Assembly: GCA_030148505.1 (NCBI GenBank)
Contig: JASBTI010000010.1
Coordinates: 1 to 64,000 of the forward strand
Source: Rhodanobacter sp.
GTDB taxonomy: Bacteria > Pseudomonadota > Gammaproteobacteria > Xanthomonadales > Rhodanobacteraceae
Length of the DNA: 64,000 bases
Direction of reading: 5' to 3'
Each line of letters begins with the position of its first letter. Position 1 is the stretch's first letter. Position numbers and translations under genes: made by a program. This document shows, in pieces, positions 24,724 to 34,381 of this stretch. The notes under the pieces were generated by a model. The model searched no databases. It saw only the letters and a program-made list of their open reading frames with translations, and was not told the origin of the DNA.

Positions 24724-25700
24724 GAGTCGCCCTCATCCTTCTGCTCGAAGGCCTCGTAGGCGCGGACGATCTTGGCCACCAGGGGGTGGCGCACCACATC
24801 ACGCGAGGTGAAGAAGGTGAAGCTGATGCCATTGACCCCACGCAGTACCTCCACCGCCTGGCGCAAACCGGAGCGGGTATTGCGCGGCAGGTCGACCTGG
24901 GTGACGTCACCGGTAATCACCGCGACGGTGCCGAAACCGATACGGGTCAGAAACATTTTCATCTGTTCGACCGTGGTGTTCTGCGCCTCGTCGAGAATCA
25001 CATAGGCATCGTTGAGCGTACGTCCCCGCATATAGGCAAGCGGGGCGATCTCGATCACATTGCGCTCGATCAGTTTGGCGACTTTTTCGAAGCCGAGCAT
25101 TTCATACAGCGCGTCGTACAGCGGACGCAGGTAAGGATCGACCTTCTGGCTCAGGTCCCCCGGCAGAAAGCCGAGCTTTTCGCCGGCCTCCACAGCGGGG
25201 CGTACCAGCAGCAGCCGCTGCACACGATTGGCTTCTAGCGCCTCGACCGCGCTGGCTACGGCCAGGTAGGTCTTGCCGGTGCCGGCCGGGCCGACGCCGA
25301 AGTTGATGTCGTGGCTGGCGATTGCGTGCAGGTAACGCCCCTGGTTTGCGCCGCGCCCCTTGATCACGCCGCGCTTGACCCGGATCACCACCTCCTGGGT
25401 GCTCTCGATGGCGTCTTCGGTAATCGCGTCGATACCGGATTCGGCCAGTTGCAGGTTGATCTTAGCGCCGTTCAACGACTCGTCCTCGGTGACGACGTAA
25501 AGCGCGCGCAACACCTTCTCGGCGGCACGGGTGACCGCGTCATTGCCGATCACCTGGAACAGATTGCCCCGATGGTTGATCTCCACGCCGAGGCGCAACT
25601 CGATCTGCCGCAGATGCTCGTCGAACGCTCCGCACAGATTGGCGAGGCGGGCGTTGTCCTCCGGGTCGAGCGCAAAGTCGCGTTGTTCGAGTTCGGTCAT
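24720..25700 (-). CDS. ybeZ: PhoH-like ATPase (ybeZ)
   Basis: A 326-residue protein with an N-terminal KH-like region and a PhoH ATPase domain: Walker A GPAGTGKT (137-144), [17 protein letters not shown], and [11 protein letters not shown] for Walker B. PhoH/YbeZ partners YbeY in ribosome-related RNA processing. I chose ATG 25700 (MTELEQRDF); the frame extends to 25898 but the extra part reads as intergenic. It overlaps ybeY by 4 nt. In most gammaproteobacteria miaB comes directly upstream; here miaB is about 4.5 kb away, beyond an inserted efflux cassette. Confidence 0.93.
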   Translation of the reverse strand: MTELEQRDFALDPEDNARLANLCGAFDEHLRQIELRLGVEINHRGNLFQVIGNDAVTRAAEKVLRALYVVTEDESLNGAKINLQLAESGIDAITEDAIESTQEVVIRVKRGVIKGRGANQGRYLHAIASHDINFGVGPAGTGKTYLAVASAVEALEANRVQRLLLVRPAVEAGEKLGFLPGDLSQKVDPYLRPLYDALYEMLGFEKVAKLIERNVIEIAPLAYMRGRTLNDAYVILDEAQNTTVEQMKMFLTRIGFGTVAVITGDVTQVDLPRNTRSGLRQAVEVLRGVNGISFTFFTSRDVVRHPLVAKIVRAYEAFEQKDEGDS

Positions 25701-25959
25701 AAGACGCGGGAGAGTAACGCGCAATGCTCGCAAGAACCACCGGTGGTCTTCTTTTGGGCAGTGCGGTTTGTCTGGCCGGTCTGCAAATCCCCCTGCACAT
25801 TCCATGATTTCCGCCGAGTCTTGCCTGTGGCGCCACGAGGGGGCGGCGAATCGTTGCCGCCCGTCCGTGCGCAGCCCATTCCCGCCTCGACTGACCAAGC
25901 CCGGCCGTCTCTTGATAAGGCCCGGCCAGCCGATGCCTCTTCCCCTCGTCTCGCTTGTA

Positions 25960-25986
25960 TATAATTAAACAATGAATTAATTTATG
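25960..25986 (+). promoter_or_regulatory. -10 box and AT-rich dyad at the TetR gene start
   Basis: A perfect TATAAT (25960-25965) and the dyad AATTAA (25963-25968) / TTAATT (25977-25982) lie immediately before ATG 25984. A start site about 7 nt after the -10 would give a leader near 12 nt without a Shine-Dalgarno sequence. The dyad is well placed to be the autoregulatory operator of the TetR protein. Confidence 0.45.
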
Positions 25987-26673
25987 CGCATGACCTCATC
26001 CAGCCAGCATGTAGCGAACAGACGTGGCCGCCGAGCCGGTCGGCCATCGTGCACCGACGAACCTGACATGCGGGCGCGATTGCTGGACGCGGCGATCGAG
26101 CAGTTTGCGCATGTCGGCATCGGTGCTACTTCGTTGCGATCGATCGCCGGCGCAGCCGGAGTTACCCCGGCGATGCTGCACTATTACTTCGGCGACAAGG
26201 CCAGGCTCACCCAGGCGTTGATCGATGAGCGTCTGTTACCGGTTCTAGCGACGCTGCGAGGCTGGCTGGAAAGCGCCGGCGACGATCCCCTCGCGTTGGT
26301 GGAAGGGTTCGCGCGTGGCGTCGGCGAGGTTGTCGCCAGCCATCCCTGGCTGCCTCCGCTATGGGTACGCGAGGTATTGAGCGAGGGTGGCGCTTTGCGG
26401 GACGTGGTGTTCCAGCAGTCGGTTCCGTCATTGCCACAGATGCTCGCCCAACGTTTCGCGAAGGCACAGGCCAATGGTCGGCTGCAGGCCGGTCTCGATC
26501 CGCGATTGCTGGTCGTCTCGCTGATTGGTCTCACGTTGTTTCCCGTGGCCAGCGCGCCGGTCTGGAAACGGCTTTTTGCCGTCGACGATATCCCTGCCGA
26601 TGTCATGCTCAAGCATACGCTCGCGTTGCTGGGTCACGGCATGGTCAGGGCCGAAGCTGAGGAGGCGTCATGA
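25984..26673 (+). CDS. TetR/AcrR-family transcriptional regulator
   Basis: A 229-residue protein. The N-terminal HTH (about 30-75) reads MRARLLDAAIEQFAHVGIG-ATSLRSIAGAAGVTPAMLHYYFGDKARL, a classic TetR DNA-binding domain. The C-terminal ligand domain is about 85-225. Its stop overlaps the next gene's ATG by 4 nt, so it heads a four-gene operon with an adaptor, an ABC ATPase and a permease, an arrangement like E. coli cecR-ybhGFSR. It probably represses this operon and responds to an exported toxic compound. ATG 25984 lacks a Shine-Dalgarno site. Confidence 0.88.
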   Translation: MRMTSSSQHVANRRGRRAGRPSCTDEPDMRARLLDAAIEQFAHVGIGATSLRSIAGAAGVTPAMLHYYFGDKARLTQALIDERLLPVLATLRGWLESAGDDPLALVEGFARGVGEVVASHPWLPPLWVREVLSEGGALRDVVFQQSVPSLPQMLAQRFAKAQANGRLQAGLDPRLLVVSLIGLTLFPVASAPVWKRLFAVDDIPADVMLKHTLALLGHGMVRAEAEEAS

Positions 26674-27644
26674 TTCACCTTCGCACCATGATTCGTGGGC
26701 CGATCGTCGCCTTGGTCAGCGGATTGCTTCTGGCTGCTTGTGCGAAGGAGTCGCCGCAGGCGCTGGGTACCCTGGAGTACGATCGCATCGCCTTGCCGGC
26801 GGTGGCAGCGGAACGGATTGTTGCCATTGAGGTGCATGAAGGCGAGCAGGTCGCGGCAGGACAAGCGCTGTTGCAGCTGAATCCCGCGCACACCCAAGCC
26901 GAGCTCGAGGCCGTCTTGGCGCAGGCGCAGCAGCAGCGCGAAGTACTGGCTGAACTCAAGGCCGGGCCACGGAAGGAGGATATTGCCCGCGCGCGCGCGA
27001 ATCTGGCCGCCGACGAGGCGCAGTCGCGTGAGGCGCGCGCTTATGACAAACGGCTACGTTCGTTGAAAAGCAGCCAATACGTCGCTGCCGCCGATCTGGA
27101 TCGGGCTCGCGCTGCCGCTGGCAGTGCCGAGGGTCGGGTCGATGCGGCGCGGGCCGCTCTGGCGGTACTGCTGCACGGATCACGTCCTGAGCAGGTTGCC
27201 CAGGCGCGGGCGGCCCTGGCGGCGACCCTGGCACAGGTGGATGCAATGCGGATCGTGCTGGGGAAATTGCATGTGGTCGCGCCACGCGCGGGCCGGATCG
27301 ACAGTCTTCCGTACCGGCTCGGCGACCAGGCGCCGGTCGGGGCACCCCTGGCGATCCTGCTGGTGGGCGCGTCGCCCTATGCACGTATCTACGTGTCCGA
27401 GCAGGAGCGCATGCACCTGCACGTGGGCGATCCGGTCCAGGTGTTTGTCGACGGTCGCGCGAGGCCGTATGCCGGCAAGGTGCGGATGCTGCGCAGCGAA
27501 CCGAGTTTCACGCCGTATTACGCCTTGATCGGCGCGGATGCGGCGCGTCTGAGCTACCTAGCTGAGGTCAGTCTGGGCAGCGATGCGAGCAGTCTGCCGG
27601 CTGGGCTGCCGGTGCACGTCGCGTTTCCCGGGCCCGGCAAGTGA
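26670..27644 (+). CDS. HlyD/YbhG-type lipoprotein adaptor
   Basis: A 324-residue periplasmic adaptor. The signal ends in lipobox LAAC with C24. Then come a lipoyl half (VAIEVHEGEQVAAGQALLQLNP), an Ala-rich alpha hairpin (about 70-195) and the return half (VVAPRAGRIDSLPYRLGDQAPVGAPLAILL). It links an inner-membrane ABC-2 exporter to an outer-membrane channel. No channel gene is in the operon, so it must borrow one, possibly the OMF at 17658-19154. It is coupled to both neighbours by 4-nt overlaps. Confidence 0.87.
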   Translation: MIHLRTMIRGPIVALVSGLLLAACAKESPQALGTLEYDRIALPAVAAERIVAIEVHEGEQVAAGQALLQLNPAHTQAELEAVLAQAQQQREVLAELKAGPRKEDIARARANLAADEAQSREARAYDKRLRSLKSSQYVAAADLDRARAAAGSAEGRVDAARAALAVLLHGSRPEQVAQARAALAATLAQVDAMRIVLGKLHVVAPRAGRIDSLPYRLGDQAPVGAPLAILLVGASPYARIYVSEQERMHLHVGDPVQVFVDGRARPYAGKVRMLRSEPSFTPYYALIGADAARLSYLAEVSLGSDASSLPAGLPVHVAFPGPGK

Positions 27645-28615
27645 GTGCCGATGACGGCATCGCGATCCGTGCACGTGGCCTGACCCGGCGCTTCGGCGAG
27701 CTGGTGGCGGTCGATCATGTCGATCTTGACGTGCCGGCCCGACATGTCTACGGGTTCCTGGGTCCCAACGGCTCGGGCAAGTCGACGACGATCCGCATGC
27801 TGTGCGGGCTGCTGACACCCTCGGCGGGCGAGATCGAGGTGCTCGGTCTGCGGATACCGGCCGAGGCGGAGGCCTTGCGGCGGCACATCGGCTACATGAC
27901 GCAGCGGTTCTCGCTGTTCGAGGATCTCACGGTGCGCGAAAACCTCGAATTTCTGGCCGCGGTGCAGGGTGTGCCGAAAGCGCGCAGCCGAAGTCGCATC
28001 GATGAGCTGATCGACCAATACCGTTTCACCGACCGAAAAAATCAGCTTGCAGGGACCATGAGTGGCGGCCAGAAGCAGCGTCTCGCGCTTGCCGGCGCGG
28101 TGATTCACGAACCCGAGCTGCTGTTTCTCGACGAGCCGACCAGTGCGGTCGATCCCGAATCGCGCCGTGACTTCTGGGAGAAGCTGTTCGAACTTGCCGA
28201 TACTGGAACCACCTTGCTGGTTTCCACTCATCTGATGGATGAGGCCGAACGCTGCCACCGGTTGGCGATACTCGATCGCGGCGCGCTGGTCGCCGATGGC
28301 TCACCACGCGAACTGACCGGCGCATTGCAGGGCCGCACGCTGGTCGTCGATGCCGTCGATCCGCGGCGGGCGCAGAGCGTGATCGTCGACTTGCCGGGGG
28401 TTCTCAGCGTCGCCCAGGTCGGCAGCAGCTTGCGTGTGCTGACGACCGAGCCAGTGGCTGCTGCAACCGCCGCAACGGATATACGCCACCGGATCGAAGA
28501 GGCGCTGGCCGCGGCCGGGCAACACGCCCAGACCACGGCGACGCCGGCAAACCTGGAGGATGTATTCGTCGCGGTCACCCGCAATCCCATGAAGCAGGAG
28601 GCGTATGCGGCATGA
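27641..28615 (+). CDS. ABC transporter ATP-binding protein (YbhF/NatA-like)
   Basis: A 324-residue ATPase from GTG 27641. It has Walker A GPNGSGKST (41-49), signature MSGGQKQRL, Walker B LLFLDEPTSAVD and a switch His in LVSTHLMDEAERC. The C-terminal extension (about 225-320) is of the type seen in multidrug and Na+ ABC-2 exporters. Unlike E. coli YbhF it is a single, not fused, ATPase, so it must act as a homodimer. Confidence 0.92.
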   Translation: MSADDGIAIRARGLTRRFGELVAVDHVDLDVPARHVYGFLGPNGSGKSTTIRMLCGLLTPSAGEIEVLGLRIPAEAEALRRHIGYMTQRFSLFEDLTVRENLEFLAAVQGVPKARSRSRIDELIDQYRFTDRKNQLAGTMSGGQKQRLALAGAVIHEPELLFLDEPTSAVDPESRRDFWEKLFELADTGTTLLVSTHLMDEAERCHRLAILDRGALVADGSPRELTGALQGRTLVVDAVDPRRAQSVIVDLPGVLSVAQVGSSLRVLTTEPVAAATAATDIRHRIEEALAAAGQHAQTTATPANLEDVFVAVTRNPMKQEAYAA

Positions 28616-29721
28616 ACGGGCGTCGGCTCTGGGCGATCGTCATCAAGGAATTGCGCCAGCTGCGTCGGGACCGCATCACGCTGGCCATGGTCATCGGTAT
28701 CCCGGTGCTGCAGCTGGTGCTGTTCGGTTATGCGATCAACACCAATTTGCGCGGACTCCACGCCGGTATTGCCGACCAGTCGCATACGGCCGGATCGCGT
28801 GCGCTGGTGATGGATATGCTGGCCACCGGCGTCGTATCACCGGTGGCTACGGTGAATACGCCACAGCAACTGATGACGATGTTGCGCCGGGGCGAGATCA
28901 GTGTCGGCATCGTGGTACCTGCGGACTTCGAGCGCCGTCGCATCGATGGTCGCCCGGTCGCCCAGGTACTGGTCGATGGCAGCGACACCGCCGTGCAAGC
29001 GGCGGCGGCCCAGTTGGCGCAGACACCGGTGGACAGCGCCGTGCCGGACACCCGTGCGCCGCCGACGAGCACGCCACCGAGCGGCAGGATCAGCGTGGTG
29101 GGTTTCTACAACCCGCAGCGCCGTTCCGCCATCAATATCGTGCCGGGCCTGATCGGCGTGATCCTGACTATGACCATGGTGTTGTTCACCGGTATCGCGA
29201 TCGTGCGCGAACGTGAGCGTGGCAACATGGAGCTGCTGATTGCCACGCCGCTGAGCAGTGCCGAATTGATGGTCGGCAAGGTGCTGCCTTACATCGTGAT
29301 CGGCCTGGTGCAGACTACGGTGATCCTGGCACTCGGGGTGTGGCTGTTTGCGGTGCCCATCCGTGGCAGCGTGCTTGATGTGTATCTCGCTACCGGGTTG
29401 CTGATTCTCGCCAGCCTCGCACTCGGTCTGCTGATCTCGACGCGTGCCCAGTCGCAGTTTCAGGCGATGCAGATGACCTTCTTCATTTTTCTGCCGTCGA
29501 TCCTGCTGTCGGGTTTCATGTTTCCGTTCGCCGGCATGCCTAAGGCGGCGCAATGGATTGCCGAAGTGCTGCCGCTGACCCATTTTCTGCGACTGATCCG
29601 CGGCGTGATGCTGCGCGGCGCCAGTCTGTGGGAGTTGTGGGGCGATGTGCTGACGCTGCTGGCATTCATCGCAGTGATGATGGCAGTCGCTATCTTGCGT
29701 TTCCGCAAGCGACTGGACTGA
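28612..29721 (+). CDS. ABC-2 type permease (YbhS/YhhJ-like)
   Basis: A 369-residue membrane protein: one N-terminal helix (about 22-42), a large periplasmic domain (about 45-170), and five or more C-terminal helices (about 175-365) with the ABC-2 hallmark RERERGNMELLIATPLSSAELMVGKVLPY. A single permease gene suggests a homodimer. It overlaps the ATPase stop (ATGA). It is the last gene of the tetR-led efflux operon and runs convergent with the minus-strand acetyltransferase, with a 21-nt gap. Confidence 0.9.
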   Translation: MNGRRLWAIVIKELRQLRRDRITLAMVIGIPVLQLVLFGYAINTNLRGLHAGIADQSHTAGSRALVMDMLATGVVSPVATVNTPQQLMTMLRRGEISVGIVVPADFERRRIDGRPVAQVLVDGSDTAVQAAAAQLAQTPVDSAVPDTRAPPTSTPPSGRISVVGFYNPQRRSAINIVPGLIGVILTMTMVLFTGIAIVRERERGNMELLIATPLSSAELMVGKVLPYIVIGLVQTTVILALGVWLFAVPIRGSVLDVYLATGLLILASLALGLLISTRAQSQFQAMQMTFFIFLPSILLSGFMFPFAGMPKAAQWIAEVLPLTHFLRLIRGVMLRGASLWELWGDVLTLLAFIAVMMAVAILRFRKRLD

Positions 29722-29742
29722 CGCCGGGGTCAGAGTTCGCAG

Positions 29743-30237
29743 TTACAGCATCCGGTGCATCACGACGAGGTCGGTCGGGCCAAACTGCGCATGGCGAAAG
29801 GCGCCAGGCACCCGGCCGACGATGTCGAAGCCATGACGTTGCCACAGCCCGATAGCAACGGTGTTGGTGGAAACCACGAAGTTGAACTGCATCGCGGTAA
29901 AACCGGCGCGACGCGCCTCGTCAAGGGAATGCGTGCACATCGCCGAGGCTAGCCCCTCGCCACGCGCCGCAGGAGACACCATGTAACCGGCATTCGCGAC
30001 GTGGTTGCCGAGGCCGGGCTGGTTCGGCTTGAGCAGATAGCAGCCGAGCACCTCGTGGTTGCGCTCGGCGACAAAGGTGCGGGCGGGTGGCGTGGTCCAC
30101 AGCTGTCGCGCGGTTTCGATATCCATGTCCGGCGGGTAGCTGTAGGTGTCGCCGTTCTCGATCACAGCACGGAAGATCGGCCAGACGCGTTCGAACTCGT
30201 CGGGACGGATCGCGTGGATCGACAAGTCGCCGGTCAC
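29743..30237 (-). CDS. GNAT-family N-acetyltransferase
   Basis: A 164-residue protein starting at GTG 30237, which overlaps the miaB stop (GTGA). The acetyl-CoA loop is [17 protein letters not shown] and the C-terminal motif is [20 protein letters not shown]-like. The N-terminal [16 protein letters not shown] resembles the phosphinothricin/YncA-like subgroup, which acetylates small amines or amino-acid analogues; the substrate is unknown. It is translationally coupled to miaB. Confidence 0.87.
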   Translation of the reverse strand: MTGDLSIHAIRPDEFERVWPIFRAVIENGDTYSYPPDMDIETARQLWTTPPARTFVAERNHEVLGCYLLKPNQPGLGNHVANAGYMVSPAARGEGLASAMCTHSLDEARRAGFTAMQFNFVVSTNTVAIGLWQRHGFDIVGRVPGAFRHAQFGPTDLVVMHRML

Positions 30238-31601
30238 AGAGCCAGCGCAGCCGGCTCCTCGGCCATCACGACGCGTCCGCGCAGTGAGTTGCTCATCGCC
30301 TCGGTAATTTCGACGTCGATGAACTGACCGATCAACCGCGGGTTGCCCGGAAAGTTGACGAAGCGCATGTTCTCGGTGCGCCCGGTCAGCTCGCTCGGAT
30401 CGCGGGTGCTGGGCTTTTCCACCAGTACCCGTTGCACGGTGCCGATCATCGCCTTGCTGATCTTCTTCGCATGGGCGTTGATCGTCGCCTGCAGGCGCAT
30501 CAGCCGCGTGTGCTTTTCGCTGGCAGGTGTGTCGTCGACGAGGTTGGCCGCCGGCGTTCCCGGTCGCGAGGAGAAGATGAAGGAGAAGCTCTGGTCGAAG
30601 CCGATATCCTCGATCAACTGCATGGTCTTGCCGAAATCTTCCTCGGTTTCGCCGGGGAAGCCGACGATGAAGTCCGACGATACGCAGATGTCGGGCCGTA
30701 CCGCCCGCAGCTTGCGGATCTTCTGCTTGAATTCCAGCGCGGTGTAGCCGCGCTTCATCGCGCCGAGAATGCGGTCGGAACCCGCCTGCACTGGAAGGTG
30801 GAGGTAGTTTGCCAGCTGCGGCACGTTGGCATAAGCCTCGATCAGCGAGTCGGAAAACTCCAGTGGGTGCGAGGTGGTGAAGCGGATACGGCCGATGCCG
30901 TCGATCTGGGCAATGGCGTGGATCAACACCGCGAGGTCGGCAATGCCACCATCGTGGGTGGGACCGCGGTAGGCATTGACGTTTTGTCCCAGCAGGTTGA
31001 CCTCGCGCACACCTTGCGCGGCGAGCTTGGCTACCTCCACCAGCACATCATCGAACGGGCGGCTGAGTTCCTCGCCACGGGTGTACGGCACCACGCAGGA
31101 GCTGCAGTACTTCGAGCAACCTTCCATTATCGAGACAAACGCGGTCGGGCCCTCGGCGCGCGGCTCGGGCAGGCGATCGAACTTCTCTATCTCGGGGAAA
31201 CTGATGTCGACCTGCGGCTTGCCGCTGGCACGCTGTCGGTCGATCAGTTCCGGCAAGCGATGCAGGGTTTGTGGCCCGAACACCAGGTCGACATAGGGCG
31301 CGCGCTTGACGATCGCCTCGCCTTCCTGGGAGGCGACACAGCCACCGACACCGATCAGTACGGGTTTGTCGCCCTTCTTGTGCTCTTTCCAGCGCCCCAG
31401 CTGGCTGAACACCTTTTCCTGCGCCTTTTCGCGGATCGAGCAGGTGTTGATCAGGATCACGTCGGCATCCGCTTCGCTGGTCGTCAACTCCATGCCATGC
31501 GACGCCTTCAGCACGTCGGCCATCTTGGCGGAATCGTATTCGTTCATCTGGCACCCGTGGGTCTTGATGAAGAGCTTCGCGGGGGCAGGTTGACCGGACA
31601 T
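30234..31601 (-). CDS. miaB: tRNA-2-methylthio-N6-adenosine synthase MiaB
   Basis: A 455-residue radical-SAM methylthiotransferase that adds the 2-methylthio group to i6A37 of tRNAs reading UNN codons. The auxiliary cluster cysteines are C17, C54 and C88, the radical-SAM cluster is C162-x3-C166-x2-C169 ([16 protein letters not shown]), and a TRAM domain ends the protein (about 385-450). The start [20 protein letters not shown] at ATG 31601 is the family start; the frame extends upstream without homology. Together with phoH, ybeY and corC it keeps the canonical order but is separated from phoH by the efflux operon. Confidence 0.96.
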   Translation of the reverse strand: MSGQPAPAKLFIKTHGCQMNEYDSAKMADVLKASHGMELTTSEADADVILINTCSIREKAQEKVFSQLGRWKEHKKGDKPVLIGVGGCVASQEGEAIVKRAPYVDLVFGPQTLHRLPELIDRQRASGKPQVDISFPEIEKFDRLPEPRAEGPTAFVSIMEGCSKYCSSCVVPYTRGEELSRPFDDVLVEVAKLAAQGVREVNLLGQNVNAYRGPTHDGGIADLAVLIHAIAQIDGIGRIRFTTSHPLEFSDSLIEAYANVPQLANYLHLPVQAGSDRILGAMKRGYTALEFKQKIRKLRAVRPDICVSSDFIVGFPGETEEDFGKTMQLIEDIGFDQSFSFIFSSRPGTPAANLVDDTPASEKHTRLMRLQATINAHAKKISKAMIGTVQRVLVEKPSTRDPSELTGRTENMRFVNFPGNPRLIGQFIDVEITEAMSNSLRGRVVMAEEPAALAL

Positions 31602-31887
31602 GGCGATACCGTGGTGGGGGAGGCGGAAGGAGAAGTCGCGAACCGTGCAGTTTACCCGTGTAATACCCTGTTCGCCAGCATATCGCCATGAAAGATCAAG
31701 CACTTGCGGCGGGTGGTGTGCGGCTTTCAGATGCGGCGGTACAGGTGCGTCGGGGCAGGCAAGCCCGCTTGAAGCGCCCGCAGCCAGGACGGCGCCAAGG
31801 GTAAACCCTGCCTCTCCTGGGGGAACAGGTGCACAAAATCGATGCCCCATACTTGGCGGGCGCAGGCAATGACGGCACACTGCCTCC

Positions 31888-33036
31888 ATGTACGACGTCG
31901 AAAGCCCCGGGGGAGGCGTTGGTCGACCCGTCTGTCTTCCCGTCTGCTCGATCCTGTTGGGGGTCGCGGCGGGCTATGGGCTTTTGATGGTGTTGTGCTG
32001 GCAATCGGTGGCACATGCCGGCAGCTTGTACCATTGTACCGGTAGCAGGGGAGAGGCGGTTTACAGCAGCAGTGCGGCGGGTTACCGCGGTTGTCGCAAG
32101 ATCGGCAATTTTCCCAGTCCGGTGCAGCATCGGGGGATGGCGAAAGCCAGAATTTCGCTAACCCGGACGAACGCCTCGGTGGTTACTACGGCGCGCAATC
32201 TCGGCACCGATGGAGCCCGGCCGACCTCGTTTGCCGGGGTGCACGGCAGCGTGGCTACAACGGCGCGTGTCCTTGCCGCGGCGCGAGTGCAGCGAGCGTC
32301 GCTAGCGGCTGTCACCGGCACCGCGGTGTCCAGCGCGAAGGTGCCGCGGGAAGCCCTGGGGACGTCAGTTGCGTGGACCTATCGTGAGTCGCATGATGTG
32401 GCGCCTGAAGCGGCAGGATCAACGACTGCTGACGGCAGGATAAGGCGGGGTGCGGTGTATCGGGTGGTGCGGCCCGATGGCAGCGTCGAATACACCAATA
32501 TCCGGCCGCCCGCACGGCGCGGGCGCGCTGTGACACTGTTGTTCAGCTACATCGCGACATGTGCCGCCTGCAATCTGCATTCACCGATCCACTGGTCCCG
32601 TGTGCCGCTGAATCTGAGTGCCTATGCCGATTCGATTCGTGCGGCTAGCGTCGAATACGGAGTCGACGAGGCGTTACTGCGTGCCATCATTCATGCTGAA
32701 AGCGCTTTCAATCCCCGCGCGATGTCGCTCAAGGGGGCGCAGGGCTTGATGCAGTTGATGCCGGCCACCGCCAGCGACATGGGGGTGCTCGATGCGTTCA
32801 ATACCGATCAGAACATTCGCGGCGGGACACGCTATCTGAGTCTGCTGTTGCGCGACTTCCACGGTAACGAAAAACTCGCGGCCGCCGCCTACAACGCCGG
32901 ACCGGGTGCAGTGGAGCGCTATGGCGGGGTACCGCCTTACGCCGAGACCCAGGTCTATGTGCGGCGCGTGGAGATTCTGCGTCAGCGTTACGGGCAGGCC
33001 CTTCATCCGCCGCTGGCCTCCCGCGGGCCAGGATGA
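31888..33036 (+). CDS. Lytic transglycosylase with repetitive N-terminal region
   Basis: A 382-residue protein. An N-terminal hydrophobic segment (about 19-45, cut near AHAG) exports it. Residues 46-75 resemble a DUF4124-like segment and a second such segment ([21 protein letters not shown]) is at 188-208. The SLT domain spans about 245-365 with catalytic E271 ([30 protein letters not shown]) and the [19 protein letters not shown] block. It cleaves peptidoglycan glycan strands. Between the two DUF4124-like segments lie about three imperfect Ala/Thr/Ser-rich repeats (95-160) that I do not recognise. It is divergent from miaB, 286 nt away. Confidence 0.85.
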   Translation: MYDVESPGGGVGRPVCLPVCSILLGVAAGYGLLMVLCWQSVAHAGSLYHCTGSRGEAVYSSSAAGYRGCRKIGNFPSPVQHRGMAKARISLTRTNASVVTTARNLGTDGARPTSFAGVHGSVATTARVLAAARVQRASLAAVTGTAVSSAKVPREALGTSVAWTYRESHDVAPEAAGSTTADGRIRRGAVYRVVRPDGSVEYTNIRPPARRGRAVTLLFSYIATCAACNLHSPIHWSRVPLNLSAYADSIRAASVEYGVDEALLRAIIHAESAFNPRAMSLKGAQGLMQLMPATASDMGVLDAFNTDQNIRGGTRYLSLLLRDFHGNEKLAAAAYNAGPGAVERYGGVPPYAETQVYVRRVEILRQRYGQALHPPLASRGPG

Positions 33037-33049
33037 GGTCGACGCTTCC

Positions 33050-34219
33050 TCAGGGCGTACCGACGTCCATCGCGGGTCGCTGGATCAAGGTGATGTTCTT
33101 GTGGAACGGATTGCCATTGCGCAACCCCGAGATCTCGACTGTGGCGCCAGGCTTCAGTGAGGCTTCGTGGCGGCGCAGATCGGCCGGGTCGAGTATGTCG
33201 TGATCACCGATGCGCAAAAGGATGTCGCGGGGCTGGATGCCAGCCAGCGCAGCCGGGCCACCGGGATAGACCGCGGTGACCTGAACTCCGCGCGCCGCTG
33301 CGGGCAGGCCGCTGTTGGCAGGCACGGGAACGAAGGCATAGTCGGCACCGATCCAGCCGCGTACGACATGCCCGGTGGCAATGATTTGATCGAGGACGTT
33401 CTTGGCGGTATCCACCGGTATTGCAAAGCCGATACCTTCGGCGCCGGCTGCCTTGCCGATAAGCAGAGTATTGATACCGACGAGTTTTCCCTGTGTGTTG
33501 ATCAGCGCTCCGCCGGAGTTGCCCAGGTTGATCGCGGCATCGGTCTGGATGAAATCTTCCGCGCTGGCGCTGTTCAATTGGCGGCCAACCGCACTGACAA
33601 TGCCCATCGTCACGGTCTGGTTGAGGCCCAGCGGATTGCCGATCGCCAGCACCACATCCCCGGCACGCAAAGCCTGCTTGTCGGCGAGCTGAATCGCCGG
33701 GAGGTTATTGGCGTCGATCTTCAGCACGGCCAGATCGGTTTCCGCGTCCGCGCCCACCAAGGTGGCCTTGGCGATGCGGCCGTCGTACAGAAGCACCTGG
33801 ATGTCGGCTGCGTTGGCGATCACGTGATTGTTGGTCAGGACGTAGTCGTGACCGTGCGCGCGCACGATGACGCCGGAGCCGAGGGTCTGCTCGCGGTGCT
33901 GATACGTCGTAGGCATGCCGCCGAACAGCTGCTGCAGTACCGGGTTGCTGTACATGCGCAGGGCTTTTTCGGTAATGATTTTGTTGGCGTAGATATTTAC
34001 CACCGAGGGAGCGGCAATCGCCACGGCGTCGGCGTAGGAAGCGGGCGCCTGTCGCGACGGCAGTGCCTCGGCCTGCTGGGCTGGAATGGCACTAAAGCCG
34101 AAACGGCTGCGCAGTCGTTGTCCGCTGCCGGGCCAGAACAGGCTGATAACGAATGCCGCTGCCAAGCCAAGAATGACAAATCGGGTGATAAAGGCGAGTA
34201 TGCCGGCAGCATGTTTCAT
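33050..34219 (-). CDS. degS: DegS/AlgW-like periplasmic serine protease
   Basis: A 389-residue protein: N-terminal membrane anchor (about 9-29), trypsin-like domain with triad H132 (LTNNHV), D162 (AETDLAVL) and S235 (NLGNSGGAL), and one PDZ domain (about 285-380). One PDZ and an uncleaved anchor fit DegS/AlgW, the site-1 protease that starts the RpoE envelope-stress cascade, rather than DegP with two PDZ domains. Its length is slightly above DegS of E. coli (355). It is convergent with the transglycosylase and divergent from petA. Confidence 0.85.
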   Translation of the reverse strand: MKHAAGILAFITRFVILGLAAAFVISLFWPGSGQRLRSRFGFSAIPAQQAEALPSRQAPASYADAVAIAAPSVVNIYANKIITEKALRMYSNPVLQQLFGGMPTTYQHREQTLGSGVIVRAHGHDYVLTNNHVIANAADIQVLLYDGRIAKATLVGADAETDLAVLKIDANNLPAIQLADKQALRAGDVVLAIGNPLGLNQTVTMGIVSAVGRQLNSASAEDFIQTDAAINLGNSGGALINTQGKLVGINTLLIGKAAGAEGIGFAIPVDTAKNVLDQIIATGHVVRGWIGADYAFVPVPANSGLPAAARGVQVTAVYPGGPAALAGIQPRDILLRIGDHDILDPADLRRHEASLKPGATVEISGLRNGNPFHKNITLIQRPAMDVGTP

Positions 34220-34293
34220 GTCAAAGAGTCGGTCCCGGCAAAGTCGTGGTGAAAATGTTGCGGCGGATCGGTTTCGCCGGCTACGCGGCTTTA

Positions 34294-34322
34294 TTGTAGG
34301 GGGCTGGTCCTGACGCTACACT
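34294..34322 (+). promoter_or_regulatory. Candidate sigma-70 promoter for petABC
   Basis: TTGTAG (34294-34299), a 17-nt spacer and TACACT (34317-34322) lie about 60 nt before the petA start. A short leader hairpin GCGGGG/CCCCGC (34335-34340, 34348-34353) follows. Spacing is ideal and both hexamers are 4/6 matches. Confidence 0.45.
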
Positions 34323-34381
34323 AACCCGATTTTTGCGGGGGCTGAAACCCCGCCATGCCATTGCACGTAATGGAGAGCCTG

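Noticed and set aside
30432-31691. 419-codon plus-strand frame across miaB
   Set aside because: Shadow of miaB, whose radical-SAM cysteines are intact on the minus strand.
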